Part shown: positions 45,673 through 55,443 of the stretch, one piece after another
Layout: each line of letters begins with the position of its first letter
Position numbering within the stretch: position 1 is the stretch's first letter
Assembly: GCF_030316855.1 (NCBI RefSeq)
Contig: NZ_JASZYR010000001.1
Span: forward strand, 620,001 to 684,000
DNA from: Variovorax sp. J22P240
Lineage (GTDB): Bacteria > Pseudomonadota > Gammaproteobacteria > Burkholderiales > Burkholderiaceae_C
Reading direction: 5' to 3'
DNA: 64,000 nt
Program-made: the position numbers and the translations under genes
The notes under the pieces: generated by a model
Database searches by the model: none
The model's input: the letters and a program-made list of their open reading frames with translations, nothing else
What the model was told of the DNA's origin: nothing

Positions 45673-45700
45673 AGTCATCCATCGATACGGAAGCACGCAC

Positions 45701-46657
45701 ATGACACAGCATTCATCGACACGCCGGCAACTGATCCAGGGCGCCGCTGCGGCCATCGCGCTGCCTTCGTTTTCCGCCTTCGCACAGACGCCGGCGCGCC
45801 AGTTGCGCATCGGCAACCAGAAGGGCAACCTGAGCCTGCTCAAGGGTAGGGGCGCGCTGGAAAAGCGCCTGGCGCCGCTGGGCGTGTCTATCAAGTGGAC
45901 GGAGTTCACCGCAGGGCCGGTGCAGCTCGAAGCGCTCAATGTCGGCTCGATCGACTTCGGCGACGTCGGCGAAGCGCCGCCGATCTTCGCGCAGGCGGCC
46001 GGCGCGCCGTTGGCCTACGTCGGTGCGACGGTGCCGCGTCCGCATTCCGAGGCGGTGCTGATTCCCAAGGGCTCGACGATCCAGTCGGTGGCTGACCTGA
46101 AAGGGAAGAAGGTAGCGCTCAACAAGGGCAGCAATGTTCACTACTTCCTCGTCAAGCTGCTCGAAAAACATGGGCTGAGCTACGGCGACGTGAACGTCGT
46201 CTTCCTGCCGCCGGCCGATGCGCGCGCCGCCTTCGAAAAGGGATCGATCGACGCGTGGGTCATCTGGGACCCCTTCCTCGCCTCGGCGGAGAAAACACTC
46301 GACGCCAAAGTGCTGGCCGACGCCGCGGGCGTGGTCGGCAACCGCGCCTATTACTTCTCGTCGCTGGACTATGCGCAGAAGAACCCGGACGTGATCAAGA
46401 TCCTCATCGAGGAGCTCGACAAGGTCGACCAGTGGGCGCAGGCCAACCAGGGCGCGTTCGCGACCGAGCTTTCGGCGATCTGGGGCATTCCCAAGCCCGT
46501 GGTGGACATCACGGTGGGGCGCACGAAGTTCGGCACGACGCCGATCACCAAGGCGATCCTGGGCGAGCAGCAGCAGATCGCTGACACCTTCTTCGCGCTC
46601 GGATTGATCCCGCGGAAGATCCGCGTGCTCGATGCGGCCGCGGGCAACCTCGCCTGA
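45701..46657 (+). CDS. ssuA: Sulfonate ABC transporter substrate-binding protein SsuA-like, paralog 1
   Basis: A 318-residue periplasmic NMT1/SsuA-family protein. Twin arginines in STRRQLIQGAAAA suggest Tat export. Family markers are LRIGNQKGNLSLLKGRGALEKRL, EFTAGPVQLEALNVGSIDFG, DLKGKKVALNKGSNVHYFLV and AWVIWDPFLA. It is the closest of three paralogs in the cluster to canonical SsuA by context and by the KGNLSLLK start. It should bind alkanesulfonates for SsuBC. Confidence 0.9.
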   Translation: MTQHSSTRRQLIQGAAAAIALPSFSAFAQTPARQLRIGNQKGNLSLLKGRGALEKRLAPLGVSIKWTEFTAGPVQLEALNVGSIDFGDVGEAPPIFAQAAGAPLAYVGATVPRPHSEAVLIPKGSTIQSVADLKGKKVALNKGSNVHYFLVKLLEKHGLSYGDVNVVFLPPADARAAFEKGSIDAWVIWDPFLASAEKTLDAKVLADAAGVVGNRAYYFSSLDYAQKNPDVIKILIEELDKVDQWAQANQGAFATELSAIWGIPKPVVDITVGRTKFGTTPITKAILGEQQQIADTFFALGLIPRKIRVLDAAAGNLA

Positions 46658-46670
46658 ACGGGCGACCACC

Positions 46671-47702
46671 ATGACCGTGTCGCATACGAAGGCGTCCACC
46701 GCGCGCCGCCGCCTGCTTCAGTTGCTCGCACTCTCCGCTGGGAGTTGGGGACTGGGCGCCCCCGTAGCGCTGGCACAGCCGGCCGCTGCGTCGTCCCAGG
46801 CATCCGAGCCTTTGCAGCAGTTGAGGATCGGCTACCAGAAGGCCGCGGCCAACCTCGTGATCGCCAAGCAGTCGGGCTGGCTCGAAAAGCGCTTTCCGCA
46901 AACAAAGATCGCGTGGATCGAGTTCCCCGCAGGGCCCCAACTGCTCGAAGCCCTTGCGGTCGGCAGTCTGGAATTCGGGCTCACCGGCGACTCGCCGCCC
47001 GTCTTCGCCCAGGCGGCCGGCAAGGATCTCGTCTACGTCGGCGCCGAGCCGCCGAAGCCCGAAAGTTCTGCCGTGCTGGTGCTGAAGGATTCGCCGCTCA
47101 AGACGCTCGCAGATCTCAAGGGCCGCAAGGTGGCGCTGCAGAAGGGATCGAGCGCGCACTACCTGCTTGTGCGGGCGGTCGAGAGGGCCGGCCTGCAATG
47201 GGGCGACATTCAGCCTGTCTACCTGACGCCCGCCGATGCGCGTGCCGCCTTCGAGCGAGGGAGTGTCGATGCCTGGGCGATCTGGGACCCGTTCTACGCG
47301 GCGACGGAGCTCGCGATCCAGCCACGCGCTCTGACGACGGGCCGAGGGCTCTCCGGCAACAGCTCGTTCTACCTGGCATCGCGAGCGCTCGCCGAGCGGC
47401 ATCCCGCCGTCATTGCGGCGCTGTTCGAGGAACTGACGCGCGCGGACCGCCTGGTCCAGCAAGACCGCCCGGCCGCCATCCGCCTGATCGCCGATTTCAG
47501 CGGGCTCGATGCCGGCATCGTCAGTCTCTTTCTCCAGCGGCGGCCGCCTTCGCCTGTCGGTCCGATCCAGCCTGCGACGGTGGCGGACCAGCAACGGGTC
47601 GCGGATGCCTTTCACAAGCTGGGGCTGATTCCGAAGCCTGTGGAGATCGCCCGCATCGTCTGGCGGCCCGACAACGGCCGCATTGCAGCCGCCAAACCCT
47701 GA
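46671..47702 (+). CDS. Sulfonate ABC transporter substrate-binding protein SsuA-like, paralog 2
   Basis: A 343-residue relative of SsuA with a longer N-terminal signal region (TARRRLLQLLALSAGSWGLGAP) and [63 protein letters not shown]. It lies 13 bases after paralog 1 and six before ssuD. Having a second binding protein in the same operon suggests a different ligand range, such as other sulfonates or taurine, served by the same permease (inference). Confidence 0.9.
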   Translation: MTVSHTKASTARRRLLQLLALSAGSWGLGAPVALAQPAAASSQASEPLQQLRIGYQKAAANLVIAKQSGWLEKRFPQTKIAWIEFPAGPQLLEALAVGSLEFGLTGDSPPVFAQAAGKDLVYVGAEPPKPESSAVLVLKDSPLKTLADLKGRKVALQKGSSAHYLLVRAVERAGLQWGDIQPVYLTPADARAAFERGSVDAWAIWDPFYAATELAIQPRALTTGRGLSGNSSFYLASRALAERHPAVIAALFEELTRADRLVQQDRPAAIRLIADFSGLDAGIVSLFLQRRPPSPVGPIQPATVADQQRVADAFHKLGLIPKPVEIARIVWRPDNGRIAAAKP

Positions 47703-47708
47703 GAGCAC

Positions 47709-48884
47709 ATGGTCATGAACATCCTCTGGTTCCTCCCCACGCATGGCGACAGTCGCTACCTAGGCTCCACCGAAGGCGCGCGCACGGTCGACCTGGCCTA
47801 CCTGCAGCAGATCGCCGGTGCGGCCGACAAGCTCGGCTATGAAGGCGTGCTGATTCCCACCGGTCGCTCGTGCGAAGACCCCTGGGTGATCGCGTCGAGC
47901 CTGATCGGCGCGACCTCGCGGCTCAAGTTCCTTGTCGCAGTGAGGCCGGGTCTGCATCAGCCGAGCCTTGCTGCACGCATGGCGGCGACCTTCGACCGGC
48001 TCTCCGGCGGAAGAGTGCTGGTGAACCTCGTGACCGGTGGCGACCAGGCCGAGCTCGAAGGCGATGGCGTCTACCTCGACCATGCCGCGCGCTATGAGCA
48101 GTCGGCCGAGTTCATCCGCATCTGGCGCGAGATCATCGCGCGCAGCCATGACGGACAGAGCTTCGACTATGAAGGCAAGCACTTGAGCGTGAAGGGCGCG
48201 AAGCTTCTGTTTCCGCCGACGCAGAAACCGTATCCGCCGGTGTGGTTCGGTGGATCGTCCGCTGCTGCGCATGAATTGGCAGCCGAGCAGGTCGATGCCT
48301 ACCTCACCTGGGGCGAGCCGCCGGCCGAAGTGGCGAAGAAGGTTGCCGACGTGCGCGAGCGCGCCGCTCGCCGGGGTCGCACCGTGAAGTTCGGCATCCG
48401 GCTGCACGTCATCGTGCGCGAGACCGAGGACGAAGCGTGGCGCGCCGCCGAATCGCTGATCAGCCGCGTGGACGACGAGACGGTGATTCGCGCGCAAGCC
48501 GCCTTCGCACGCATGGACTCCGAAGGCCAGCGCCGCATGGCCGCGCTGCATGCGGGTGGCGCCAAGCGGACGCGTGCGGACCTGGAAATCAGTCCGAACC
48601 TGTGGGCCGGCGTGGGCCTGGTGCGCGGCGGCGCAGGCACGGCGCTGGTGGGCGATCCGAAGACAGTCGCAGCACGCATCGAGGAGTACGCGGCGCTGGG
48701 CATCGACAACTTCATCTTCTCGGGCTATCCGCATCTGGAGGAGGCGTATCGCTTTGCCGAACTGGTGTTCCCACTGTTGCCGCGAAGGCAGGGGGCAGGT
48801 CTGCCGGGTGAAGCGCTCACGGGCCCGTTCGGCGAGGTCGTCGCCAACCTGGATGCGCCATCGCGCCTTCTCTCGCAAAGCTGA
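47709..48884 (+). CDS. ssuD: FMNH2-dependent alkanesulfonate monooxygenase SsuD
   Basis: A 391-residue luciferase-fold monooxygenase releasing sulfite from alkanesulfonates. It shows the family start [17 protein letters not shown], the RSCEDPWV loop with its conserved cysteine, [29 protein letters not shown], and [15 protein letters not shown]. The arginine-rich [29 protein letters not shown] flexible loop is present. Sulfite feeds CysI. ATG 47709 or 47715 are equivalent choices. Confidence 0.96.
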   Translation: MVMNILWFLPTHGDSRYLGSTEGARTVDLAYLQQIAGAADKLGYEGVLIPTGRSCEDPWVIASSLIGATSRLKFLVAVRPGLHQPSLAARMAATFDRLSGGRVLVNLVTGGDQAELEGDGVYLDHAARYEQSAEFIRIWREIIARSHDGQSFDYEGKHLSVKGAKLLFPPTQKPYPPVWFGGSSAAAHELAAEQVDAYLTWGEPPAEVAKKVADVRERAARRGRTVKFGIRLHVIVRETEDEAWRAAESLISRVDDETVIRAQAAFARMDSEGQRRMAALHAGGAKRTRADLEISPNLWAGVGLVRGGAGTALVGDPKTVAARIEEYAALGIDNFIFSGYPHLEEAYRFAELVFPLLPRRQGAGLPGEALTGPFGEVVANLDAPSRLLSQS

Positions 48885-48911
48885 TCGCGAATGCGATTCA
48901 AAGGATTTTCA

Positions 48912-49745
48912 ATGACTGAAGAAGTGCAGACCCTGCCATCCGCCGCACCTTCGCTGAACGCCGTCAAGGCCTTCGGCATCGGTGTCGCCAAGCGCCTCGT
49001 GCCCTGGCTGGTCCCGGTAGGCCTGATCGTGGTGTGGCAGATCGCCTCGTCACAGGGCTGGCTCTCGACCCGTGTGCTGCCGGCGCCTATCGACGTGGTA
49101 AAGGCTGCATGGACGCTCGCCGCGTCGGGCGAACTGTGGACGCACGTGAAGGTGAGCGCAGGGCGCGCGCTGGCCGGACTCGCGATCGGCGGCGGTCTCG
49201 GGCTCGCGCTGGGCCTGCTGACGGGCTCGGTCAAGTTCTTCGAGACGCTGCTCGACTCCAGCATCCAGATGGTTCGCAACATCCCGGCGCTGGCGCTGAT
49301 CCCGCTCGTGATCCTGTGGTTCGGCATCGACGAATCGGCCAAGCTGTTCCTGATCTCGGTGTCGGTGTTCTTTCCGATCTACCTCAACACCTTCCACGGC
49401 ATCCGCAACGTCGATCCGCAACTCATCGAGATGGGCCGCACCTATGGGCTCTCGCGCTGGCAGCTGTACAAGGAAGTGATTCTTCCGGGCGCGATGTCGT
49501 CGATCCTCGTCGGCCTGCGCTTCTCGCTGGGGCTGATGTGGGTGATCCTGATCGTGGCTGAGACCATCTCCGCGCAATCCGGCATCGGCTACCTCACGAT
49601 GAATGCGCGCGAGTTCCTGCAGACCGACATCGTGCTGGTCGGCATCCTGCTCTACGCGTTGCTCGGCAAGCTGGCCGATCTGTTTGCGCGGGGACTGGAG
49701 CGCTGGTGGCTGCGTTGGCATCCAGGCTATCAAGTCTCGAAGTGA
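48912..49745 (+). CDS. ssuC: Sulfonate ABC transporter permease SsuC
   Basis: A 277-residue inner-membrane permease with about six membrane segments and the EAA-type loop EMGRTYGLSRWQLYKEVILPGAMSSILVGLR. Family markers include QMVRNIPALALIPLVILWFGIDESAK and NAREFLQTDIVLVGILLYALLGK. ATG 48912 is chosen over 48891 because AAAGGA lies eight bases before it. It pairs with SsuB two genes downstream. Confidence 0.94.
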   Translation: MTEEVQTLPSAAPSLNAVKAFGIGVAKRLVPWLVPVGLIVVWQIASSQGWLSTRVLPAPIDVVKAAWTLAASGELWTHVKVSAGRALAGLAIGGGLGLALGLLTGSVKFFETLLDSSIQMVRNIPALALIPLVILWFGIDESAKLFLISVSVFFPIYLNTFHGIRNVDPQLIEMGRTYGLSRWQLYKEVILPGAMSSILVGLRFSLGLMWVILIVAETISAQSGIGYLTMNAREFLQTDIVLVGILLYALLGKLADLFARGLERWWLRWHPGYQVSK

Positions 49746-49758
49746 CGGAGCAACAAAG

Positions 49759-50724
49759 ATGACTCACACACTCTCCCTCACCCGTCGCGGTGCGCTGGGC
49801 GCGCTGGCATCGGTCGCAGGCTGCTTGGCCTTCGCGCAGAACAACGCGCCGTCGACCGTGCGCATCGGCTACCAGAAGTCCTCGACGCTGATCGTGGTGC
49901 TGAAGACGCAGGGCACGCTCGAACGTCAACTGGCGCCGCTGGGCGTGAAGATCGGTTGGCACGAGTTCACCAGCGGATTGCCGCTGCTGGAGGCGCTCAA
50001 TCTCGACAACCTCGACTTCAGTGCCGACGTGGCCGACACCGTGCCGGTGTTTGCCCAGGCCGCCGGTGCCAAGCTGACCTTCGTTGCGCAAGAGGCGCCT
50101 TCGCCATCGGCGCAAGCCATCGTGGTTCGCGCTGATTCGCCCCTCCGCTCGGTCGCGGATCTCAAGGGCCGCAAGGTCGGCTTCGCCAAGGCCGCCGGCG
50201 TGCACTACCTGTTGATCGCCGCACTCGACAAGGCGGGCCTCACCTTCAAGGACATCGAGCCCGCCTACCTCACCCCGGCCGATGGCCGAGCCGCCTTCGA
50301 GCGCGGTGCGATCGACGCGTGGGTGGTGTGGGATCCATTCCTCTCCGCGGCGCAGCGCCAATCCAGCGTGCGTGTGCTGGCGGACGGAACGGGCATCGCG
50401 TCGTACCAGCGCTACTACCTGGCGGGCACGCCTTTCGCGCAGTCCCGGCCGGATGTGCTGCGCGTGCTCTACGGCGAGCTGCAAAAGGCGGGCGCGTGGG
50501 TCAAGCAGAAGCCCAAGGATGCCGCCGCGCTGCTCGCGCCCGTGTGGGGACTGGATGCCGCGACGGTCGAGCAAGCCAATGCGCGTCGCAGCTATGAAGT
50601 GCGCCCGGTCGTGGCTGGCGGACTCGGCGAGCAGCAACGCATTGCCGACGCCTTCTTCGCCGAGAAGCTGCTGCCCAGAAAAATCGATGCGCTCGACGTA
50701 GCGCTGTTCACCCCGGGAGCCTGA
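49759..50724 (+). CDS. Sulfonate ABC transporter substrate-binding protein SsuA-like, paralog 3
   Basis: A 321-residue SsuA-family protein with twin arginines in [72 protein letters not shown] and [13 protein letters not shown]. It lies between ssuC and ssuB, an unusual position, 13 bases after ssuC. With paralogs 1 and 2 there are three binding proteins for one permease-ATPase pair. Ligand differences cannot be read from sequence. Confidence 0.9.
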   Translation: MTHTLSLTRRGALGALASVAGCLAFAQNNAPSTVRIGYQKSSTLIVVLKTQGTLERQLAPLGVKIGWHEFTSGLPLLEALNLDNLDFSADVADTVPVFAQAAGAKLTFVAQEAPSPSAQAIVVRADSPLRSVADLKGRKVGFAKAAGVHYLLIAALDKAGLTFKDIEPAYLTPADGRAAFERGAIDAWVVWDPFLSAAQRQSSVRVLADGTGIASYQRYYLAGTPFAQSRPDVLRVLYGELQKAGAWVKQKPKDAAALLAPVWGLDAATVEQANARRSYEVRPVVAGGLGEQQRIADAFFAEKLLPRKIDALDVALFTPGA

Positions 50725-50729
50725 AGACC

Positions 50730-51554
50730 ATGAGCGCCATCCTCCAGCAAAGCAACGAAGAGGGACCGGGCGGTGTCCGCCTCGATATTCGCGGCCTGTC
50801 CAAGTCCTACGGCGAACGCGAGGTGCTGCGCAACACGCAGCTCTCGATCGAGCCTGGTCAGTTCATCGCCATCGTGGGTCGCAGCGGTTGCGGCAAGAGC
50901 ACCTTGCTGCGGCTGATCGCAGGTCTCGAAGAGGCTTCCGACGGCACGCTTTACACCGACGGCAAGGCCATCGACGGTCTGCATGACGACACGCGGATCA
51001 TGTTTCAGGAGGCGCGCCTGCTGCCGTGGCGACGCGTGCTCGACAACGTGACGCTGGGCCTGCCCTCGGAGAGTCGCCCGCGTGGCGAGGAAGTGCTGGC
51101 GCAGGTCGGACTCGCGGAGCGATCGGGCGAATGGCCGGCGCGACTGTCGGGCGGACAGCGGCAGCGCGTGTCGCTGGCACGGGCGCTGGTGCATCACCCG
51201 AGATTGCTGCTGCTCGACGAGCCGCTCGGCGCGCTCGACGCGCTCACGCGGATCGAGATGCACCGGCTGATCGAGAGGCTCTGGCAGCGCCATCGCTTCA
51301 CCGCGCTGCTGGTCACGCACGACGTGCAGGAGGCCGTGGCGCTGGCCGACCGCGTGATCCTGATCGAAGACGGCCGCATCGCATTGGACGAAACCATCTC
51401 GCTGGCACGGCCGCGCTCGCAGGGAGATCCGGCTTTCGCGGCCATCGAGAAGCGCATCCTCGACCGCGTGTTGCAGAAGCCTGAGAACCCGGAACCCGCG
51501 AACGACACTCGCTGGGCCGATGGGCCGGCACACGTCCTTCGCTGGGCGGTGTGA
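50730..51554 (+). CDS. ssuB: Sulfonate ABC transporter ATP-binding protein SsuB
   Basis: A 274-residue ABC ATPase with Walker [11 protein letters not shown]-loop [19 protein letters not shown] (the PW after Q-loop is typical of SsuB/TauB), signature [15 protein letters not shown], Walker [17 protein letters not shown] and H-loop VTHDVQEA. It follows paralog 3 by five bases. The C-terminal 30 residues after the ATPase core are polar and variable. Confidence 0.95.
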   Translation: MSAILQQSNEEGPGGVRLDIRGLSKSYGEREVLRNTQLSIEPGQFIAIVGRSGCGKSTLLRLIAGLEEASDGTLYTDGKAIDGLHDDTRIMFQEARLLPWRRVLDNVTLGLPSESRPRGEEVLAQVGLAERSGEWPARLSGGQRQRVSLARALVHHPRLLLLDEPLGALDALTRIEMHRLIERLWQRHRFTALLVTHDVQEAVALADRVILIEDGRIALDETISLARPRSQGDPAFAAIEKRILDRVLQKPENPEPANDTRWADGPAHVLRWAV

Positions 51555-51599
51555 GAGCCACCGATTACTGACCGTTCTTTTTCAACCAAGGAGTTTTCC

Positions 51600-51815
51600 A
51601 TGTCCATCCAAGCCATCAACGTCCGCAACCAGTTCAAGGGCAAGGTGCGCGAAATCATCCGCGGCGACGTCGTCTCCGAAGTCGACGTCGAGACCGCATG
51701 GGGCATCGTGACCTCGGTCATCACCACGCGCTCGGTCGACGAGCTGCAGCTCAAGCCCGGGTCCGACGTGGTTGCATTGGTGAAGTCGACCGAGGTGTCG
51801 ATCGCCAAGCTTTAA
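51600..51815 (+). CDS. ssuF: Mop/TOBE-type molybdopterin-binding protein SsuF
   Basis: A 71-residue Mop-domain protein ([23 protein letters not shown]...[18 protein letters not shown]) like SsuF, which ends the ssuEADCBF operon of pseudomonads and is needed there for sulfonate use. Mop folds bind molybdate-like oxyanions or pterin; the function in sulfonate uptake is not settled. AAGGAG lies before ATG 51600. Only one base separates its stop from metN, linking sulfonate and methionine transport in one transcript. Confidence 0.9.
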   Translation: MSIQAINVRNQFKGKVREIIRGDVVSEVDVETAWGIVTSVITTRSVDELQLKPGSDVVALVKSTEVSIAKL

Positions 51816-51816
51816 A

Positions 51817-52869
51817 ATGGGGATGATCCAACTCTCAGATATTCACCAGATTTACGACGGCCCGAGCGGGCCGGTCGAAGCCCTCAAGGGCATCGATCTC
51901 AAGGTGGCGCCGGGCGAAGTGTTCGGCGTGATCGGGCGCAGCGGGGCGGGCAAGAGCTCGCTGGTGCGCACCATCAATCTTCTCAACCGGCCCGTGCGCG
52001 GGAGTGTCCGCGTCGATGGGCGTGAGCTCACCGCGCTGGACGACGCCGAGCTGCGTACCGCGCGCCAGGGCATCGGCATGATCTTCCAGCACTTCAATCT
52101 GCTGGCTTCGCGCACCGTCTACGACAACGTGGCCTTGCCGCTCGAACTCGCAGGCCTGCGCCCGTCGGACATCCAGGCCCGCGTCGAGCCCTTGCTGGAA
52201 CTGGTGGGCCTCACCGGCTTGCGCGACCGTTACCCTGCGCAGATCAGCGGCGGCCAGAAGCAGCGCGTGGGTATCGCGCGTGCGCTGGCGAACCGGCCGA
52301 AGGTGCTGTTGTCGGATGAGGCCACCTCGGCGCTCGACCCCGAGACCACGCGTTCGATTCTCGCGCTGCTGCAGCAGATCAACCGCGAGTTCGGCCTGAC
52401 CATCGTGCTCATCACGCACGAGATGCAGGTCATCAAGCAGCTCGCGCAGCAGGTCGCCGTGATCGACCATGGCCGCATCGTGGAGCAGGGCGCCGTGCTC
52501 GATGTCTTCACGCGCCCCCAACATGAAACCACGCGCAGCCTGCTCGACGACATCGCACCGCAGGCTCTTCCTGAAAGCGTGCTGGCGCGGATCCGCACCT
52601 TGATGCTCGACGGCGGCGGCAGCGAGGCGCCGCAGCTGTTGCGCCTGGCTTTCGCGGGCGACGATGCGGCCGACCAGCCGCTGCTGTCGCAGGTGATCCG
52701 CCGTTTCGGCGTCGACCTGTCGATCGTGCATGGTCAGGTCGACGAAATCCAGGGGCGGCCTTTCGGCTCTCTGGCCGTGCTCGCACGCGGCGCGGGTGAA
52801 TCGGTGGCAGCGGCCGTCGCGTATCTGCGCGGCGCCGGCGTGGTGGTGCAGGAGGTGGCGCATGTTTGA
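51817..52869 (+). CDS. metN: Methionine ABC transporter ATP-binding protein MetN
   Basis: A 350-residue ABC ATPase with Walker [10 protein letters not shown], signature [15 protein letters not shown], Walker [17 protein letters not shown] and an H-loop THEMQ. The C-terminal NIL domain (about 270-345) allows feedback by intracellular methionine in family members. It starts one base after ssuF and overlaps metI by eight bases. Confidence 0.95.
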   Translation: MGMIQLSDIHQIYDGPSGPVEALKGIDLKVAPGEVFGVIGRSGAGKSSLVRTINLLNRPVRGSVRVDGRELTALDDAELRTARQGIGMIFQHFNLLASRTVYDNVALPLELAGLRPSDIQARVEPLLELVGLTGLRDRYPAQISGGQKQRVGIARALANRPKVLLSDEATSALDPETTRSILALLQQINREFGLTIVLITHEMQVIKQLAQQVAVIDHGRIVEQGAVLDVFTRPQHETTRSLLDDIAPQALPESVLARIRTLMLDGGGSEAPQLLRLAFAGDDAADQPLLSQVIRRFGVDLSIVHGQVDEIQGRPFGSLAVLARGAGESVAAAVAYLRGAGVVVQEVAHV

Positions 52870-53527
52870 CGTCTTCACCGGCCCCATGCTGGAACTCTTC
52901 GCGACCTCGCTGTGGGAAACCACCGTGATGGTCGGCATCTCGGGCCTGATCGGCGCGGCAGTGGGTGTGCCGCTCGGCGTGTACCTGCATCTCACGGATG
53001 CGGGCGGCGTGCTGGAGAATCGGCCAGCCAATCGCATCGTCGGCGCCATCGTCAACGCGGTGCGCTCCACGCCTTTCATCATCCTGCTGGTGGCGATCAT
53101 TCCGCTCACGCGCCTGTTGACGGGCTCATCGATCGGCACGGCCGCAGCGGTGGTGCCCCTGAGCATCGCGGCAGCGCCTTTCGTGGCGCGGCTGGTCGAG
53201 ACCTCGCTGCGCGAAGTCGATCGCGGCTTGGTCGAAGCCGCGCAGGCCATGGGCGCGACCACACGCCAGATCGTCTGGAAGGTGCTGCTGCCCGAAGCCT
53301 TGCCCGGCATCGTGGCCGGCGTGACGATCTCCTTCGTGAGTCTCACCGGCTATTCGGCGATGGCGGGTGCGATCGGCGGCGGCGGCCTGGGCGACCTCGG
53401 CATCCGCTACGGTTACCAGCGCTTCCTGCCCGAGGTGATGCTGGCCGTGGTGATCGTGCTGATCTTCTTCGTGCAGGCGCTGCAGAGCGGTGGCGACTGG
53501 CTGGTGCGCAGGCTCAGCCACAAGTAG
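52862..53527 (+). CDS. metI: Methionine ABC transporter permease MetI
   Basis: A 221-residue permease with five membrane segments, the MetI-type [29 protein letters not shown] core and EAA loop [30 protein letters not shown]. Length is standard. It is translationally coupled to metN. A short dyad with a T-run lies before metQ. Confidence 0.95.
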   Translation: MFDVFTGPMLELFATSLWETTVMVGISGLIGAAVGVPLGVYLHLTDAGGVLENRPANRIVGAIVNAVRSTPFIILLVAIIPLTRLLTGSSIGTAAAVVPLSIAAAPFVARLVETSLREVDRGLVEAAQAMGATTRQIVWKVLLPEALPGIVAGVTISFVSLTGYSAMAGAIGGGGLGDLGIRYGYQRFLPEVMLAVVIVLIFFVQALQSGGDWLVRRLSHK

Positions 53528-53538
53528 TTTTTCTCCAC

Positions 53539-53560
53539 AGACCTACAGGTCTTTTTCTCT
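53539..53560 (+). terminator. Weak terminator-like hairpin between metI and metQ
   Basis: AGACC-TACA-GGTCT (53539-53552) forms a five-base-pair stem with a tetraloop and runs into TTTTTCTCT. The stem is short and only partly GC, so it would terminate poorly; it may lower or separate metQ expression from metNI, or do nothing. The sequence resembles a MetJ box by chance. Confidence 0.3.
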
Positions 53561-53581
53561 CTCCCACAAGGAACACGTTTC

Positions 53582-54388
53582 ATGAGTCAATCCAAACGCA
53601 AGCTTCTCCAGTCGGTCGTCGCACTGGCGATCGCGTCGGGCTTTGCGGCCGTGCCGGCCTTCGCGCAGGACAAGCCGATCAAGATCGGCGTCACCGGCGG
53701 CCCGCACGCTCAGATCTTCGAGCAGGTCAAGAAGGTCGCCGAGAAGGACGGCCTCAAGATCCAGGTCGTCGAGTTCAGCGACTACGTGCAGCCGAACGCC
53801 GCCCTGGCCGCGGGCGATCTCGATGCCAACAGCTACCAGCACAAGCCGTACCTCGACCAGCAGGTCAAGGACCGCAACTACAAGCTCGTGGACGTGGCCT
53901 ACACGGTCAACTTCCCGATCGGCATCTACTCGAAGAAGGTCAAGAACCTGAAGGACCTGAAGGAGGGCGCGCGCGTCGGCATCCCCAACGACCCGACCAA
54001 TGGCGGCCGTGTGTTGCTGGTGTTCCAGGACCAGGGCCTGATCAAGCTCAAGCCAGAGGCCGGCCTCAAGGCCACGCCACTCGACGTGATCGAGAACCCG
54101 AAGAAGATCAAGTTCGTCGAAGTCGATGCTGCCCAGTTGCCGCGCTCGCTGGACGACCTGGATGCCGCGGGCATCAACACGAACTACGCGCTCTCGGCTG
54201 GCCTCAACCCGGGCAAGGACGCGATCGCGAAGGAAGGCGCGAAGAGCCCCTACGTGAACATCCTGGTCGTGCGTGATGCGGACAAGGGCAAGCCCTGGGT
54301 CGCCAAGCTGGTGAAGGCCTATCACTCGGACGAAGTGCGCAACTTCATCCAGAACGAGTTCAAGGGCTCGGTGCTCGCGAGCTGGTAA
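53582..54388 (+). CDS. metQ: Methionine-binding protein MetQ (NlpA family)
   Basis: A 268-residue periplasmic D/L-methionine-binding protein. It has a Sec signal with a VPAFA cleavage site and no lipobox cysteine, unlike E. coli MetQ, so it would be soluble. NlpA-family markers are IKIGVTGGPHAQIFEQVKKVAEKDGL, VEFSDYVQPNAALAAGDLDANSYQHKPYL and GARVGIPNDPTNGGR. AAGGAAC precedes ATG 53582. It closes the met gene set. Confidence 0.94.
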   Translation: MSQSKRKLLQSVVALAIASGFAAVPAFAQDKPIKIGVTGGPHAQIFEQVKKVAEKDGLKIQVVEFSDYVQPNAALAAGDLDANSYQHKPYLDQQVKDRNYKLVDVAYTVNFPIGIYSKKVKNLKDLKEGARVGIPNDPTNGGRVLLVFQDQGLIKLKPEAGLKATPLDVIENPKKIKFVEVDAAQLPRSLDDLDAAGINTNYALSAGLNPGKDAIAKEGAKSPYVNILVVRDADKGKPWVAKLVKAYHSDEVRNFIQNEFKGSVLASW

Positions 54389-54396
54389 GACTGTGC

Positions 54397-54416
54397 ACGG
54401 TAGGGAAACCTGCCGT
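54397..54416 (+). other. GNRA-capped hairpin after metQ
   Basis: ACGGTAGG-GAAA-CCTGCCGT (54397-54416) is an eight-pair stem with one G-U wobble closed by a GAAA tetraloop, nine bases after the metQ stop. No T-run follows, so it is not a typical intrinsic terminator. It could protect the metQ transcript end or belong to the leader of the serine acetyltransferase gene. Confidence 0.4.
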
Positions 54417-54484
54417 CCGACCCGGTCGTAGAGGGTTTTGTGCGATGCTGCGCGGTCGAACCCCCACTCACCGGAGGACATCGC

Positions 54485-55399
54485 ATGTCTCAATTCGACG
54501 TCAGCGACATCGTCACCGCGCTGCACGCCGCACGCGACGAATGGCGCGATTCGCAGAAGCGCTCGCGCGAGCCCGGCAGCCGCGAATTTCCCTCGCGCGA
54601 CGCGCTGGCAGGCATCGTGGAGTCGCTGAAGGGCGCGCTCTTTCCGATGCGCCTCGGCCCGCCTGACCTGCGGCACGAAAGCGAGGATTTTTTCGTCGGC
54701 TATACGCTGGATTCGGCACTGCAGTCCCTATGGGTGCAAGCCTCCCTCGAACTTCGCTACACGGCGCGCCATCAGCCGCGCGCTGCCGAGGAGATCGATG
54801 CGCAGGCCACTGCCGCGGTGCGTGAATTCGCGGCCGCGCTGCCGGGCATCCGGCGCCTCCTCGATGGCGATGTGCTCGCGGCTTTCCAGGGAGACCCGGC
54901 GGCACGCAGCGTCGATGAAGTGCTGCTGTGCTATCCCGGCATCCTCGCGATGATTCACCATCGCCTGGCACATCGGCTCTACGGGCTCGGGATGCCGCTG
55001 CTGGCACGCATCACGGCCGAACTGGCGCACAGTCAGACCGGCATCGACATCCATCCGGGGGCACAGATCGATGCCGGGTTCTTCATCGATCACGGCACGG
55101 GCGTCGTGATCGGCGAGACCGCGGTGATCGGCAAGCGCGTGCGCATCTACCAGGCCGTGACGCTGGGCGCGAAGCGTTTTCCCACCGACGTCGAAGGCAA
55201 TCTGCAGAAGGGCCAGGCCCGCCATCCTGTGGTGCAGGACGACGTGGTGATCTATGCCGGCGCGACCATCCTCGGCCGCGTCACGCTGGGCAAGGGCGCG
55301 ACGATTGGCGGCAACGTGTGGATCACCGACGACGTGCCGCCGGGCGCGAGCGTGTCCCAGGCCAGCCTGCAGAACGCGCCACTGCGTCGGACGACATGA
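54485..55399 (+). CDS. cysE: Serine O-acetyltransferase (EpsC/CysE type)
   Basis: A 304-residue acetyltransferase making O-acetylserine, the carbon acceptor for sulfide in cysteine synthesis. The N-terminal helical domain (DUF-like SAT domain, about 1-170) is followed by the left-handed beta-helix with hexapeptides, active-site GIDIHPGAQIDAGFFIDHGTGVVIGETAVIG and TLGAKRF. It has the longer EpsC layout. GGAGG is found before ATG 54485. Its place beside met, ssu and sulfate genes fits a sulfur-assimilation role. Confidence 0.94.
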   Translation: MSQFDVSDIVTALHAARDEWRDSQKRSREPGSREFPSRDALAGIVESLKGALFPMRLGPPDLRHESEDFFVGYTLDSALQSLWVQASLELRYTARHQPRAAEEIDAQATAAVREFAAALPGIRRLLDGDVLAAFQGDPAARSVDEVLLCYPGILAMIHHRLAHRLYGLGMPLLARITAELAHSQTGIDIHPGAQIDAGFFIDHGTGVVIGETAVIGKRVRIYQAVTLGAKRFPTDVEGNLQKGQARHPVVQDDVVIYAGATILGRVTLGKGATIGGNVWITDDVPPGASVSQASLQNAPLRRTT

Positions 55400-55443
55400 T
55401 CGAGCTTTGCTAGCCTCTCCAACCCCGCTTCCAAGGAGTTTCC

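Noticed and set aside
53539..53552. MetJ-box-like AGACCTACAGGTCT before metQ
   Set aside because: MetJ is a gammaproteobacterial repressor and is not expected here; only one imperfect copy exists, where MetJ needs tandem boxes. It is better read as a short hairpin with a T-run.
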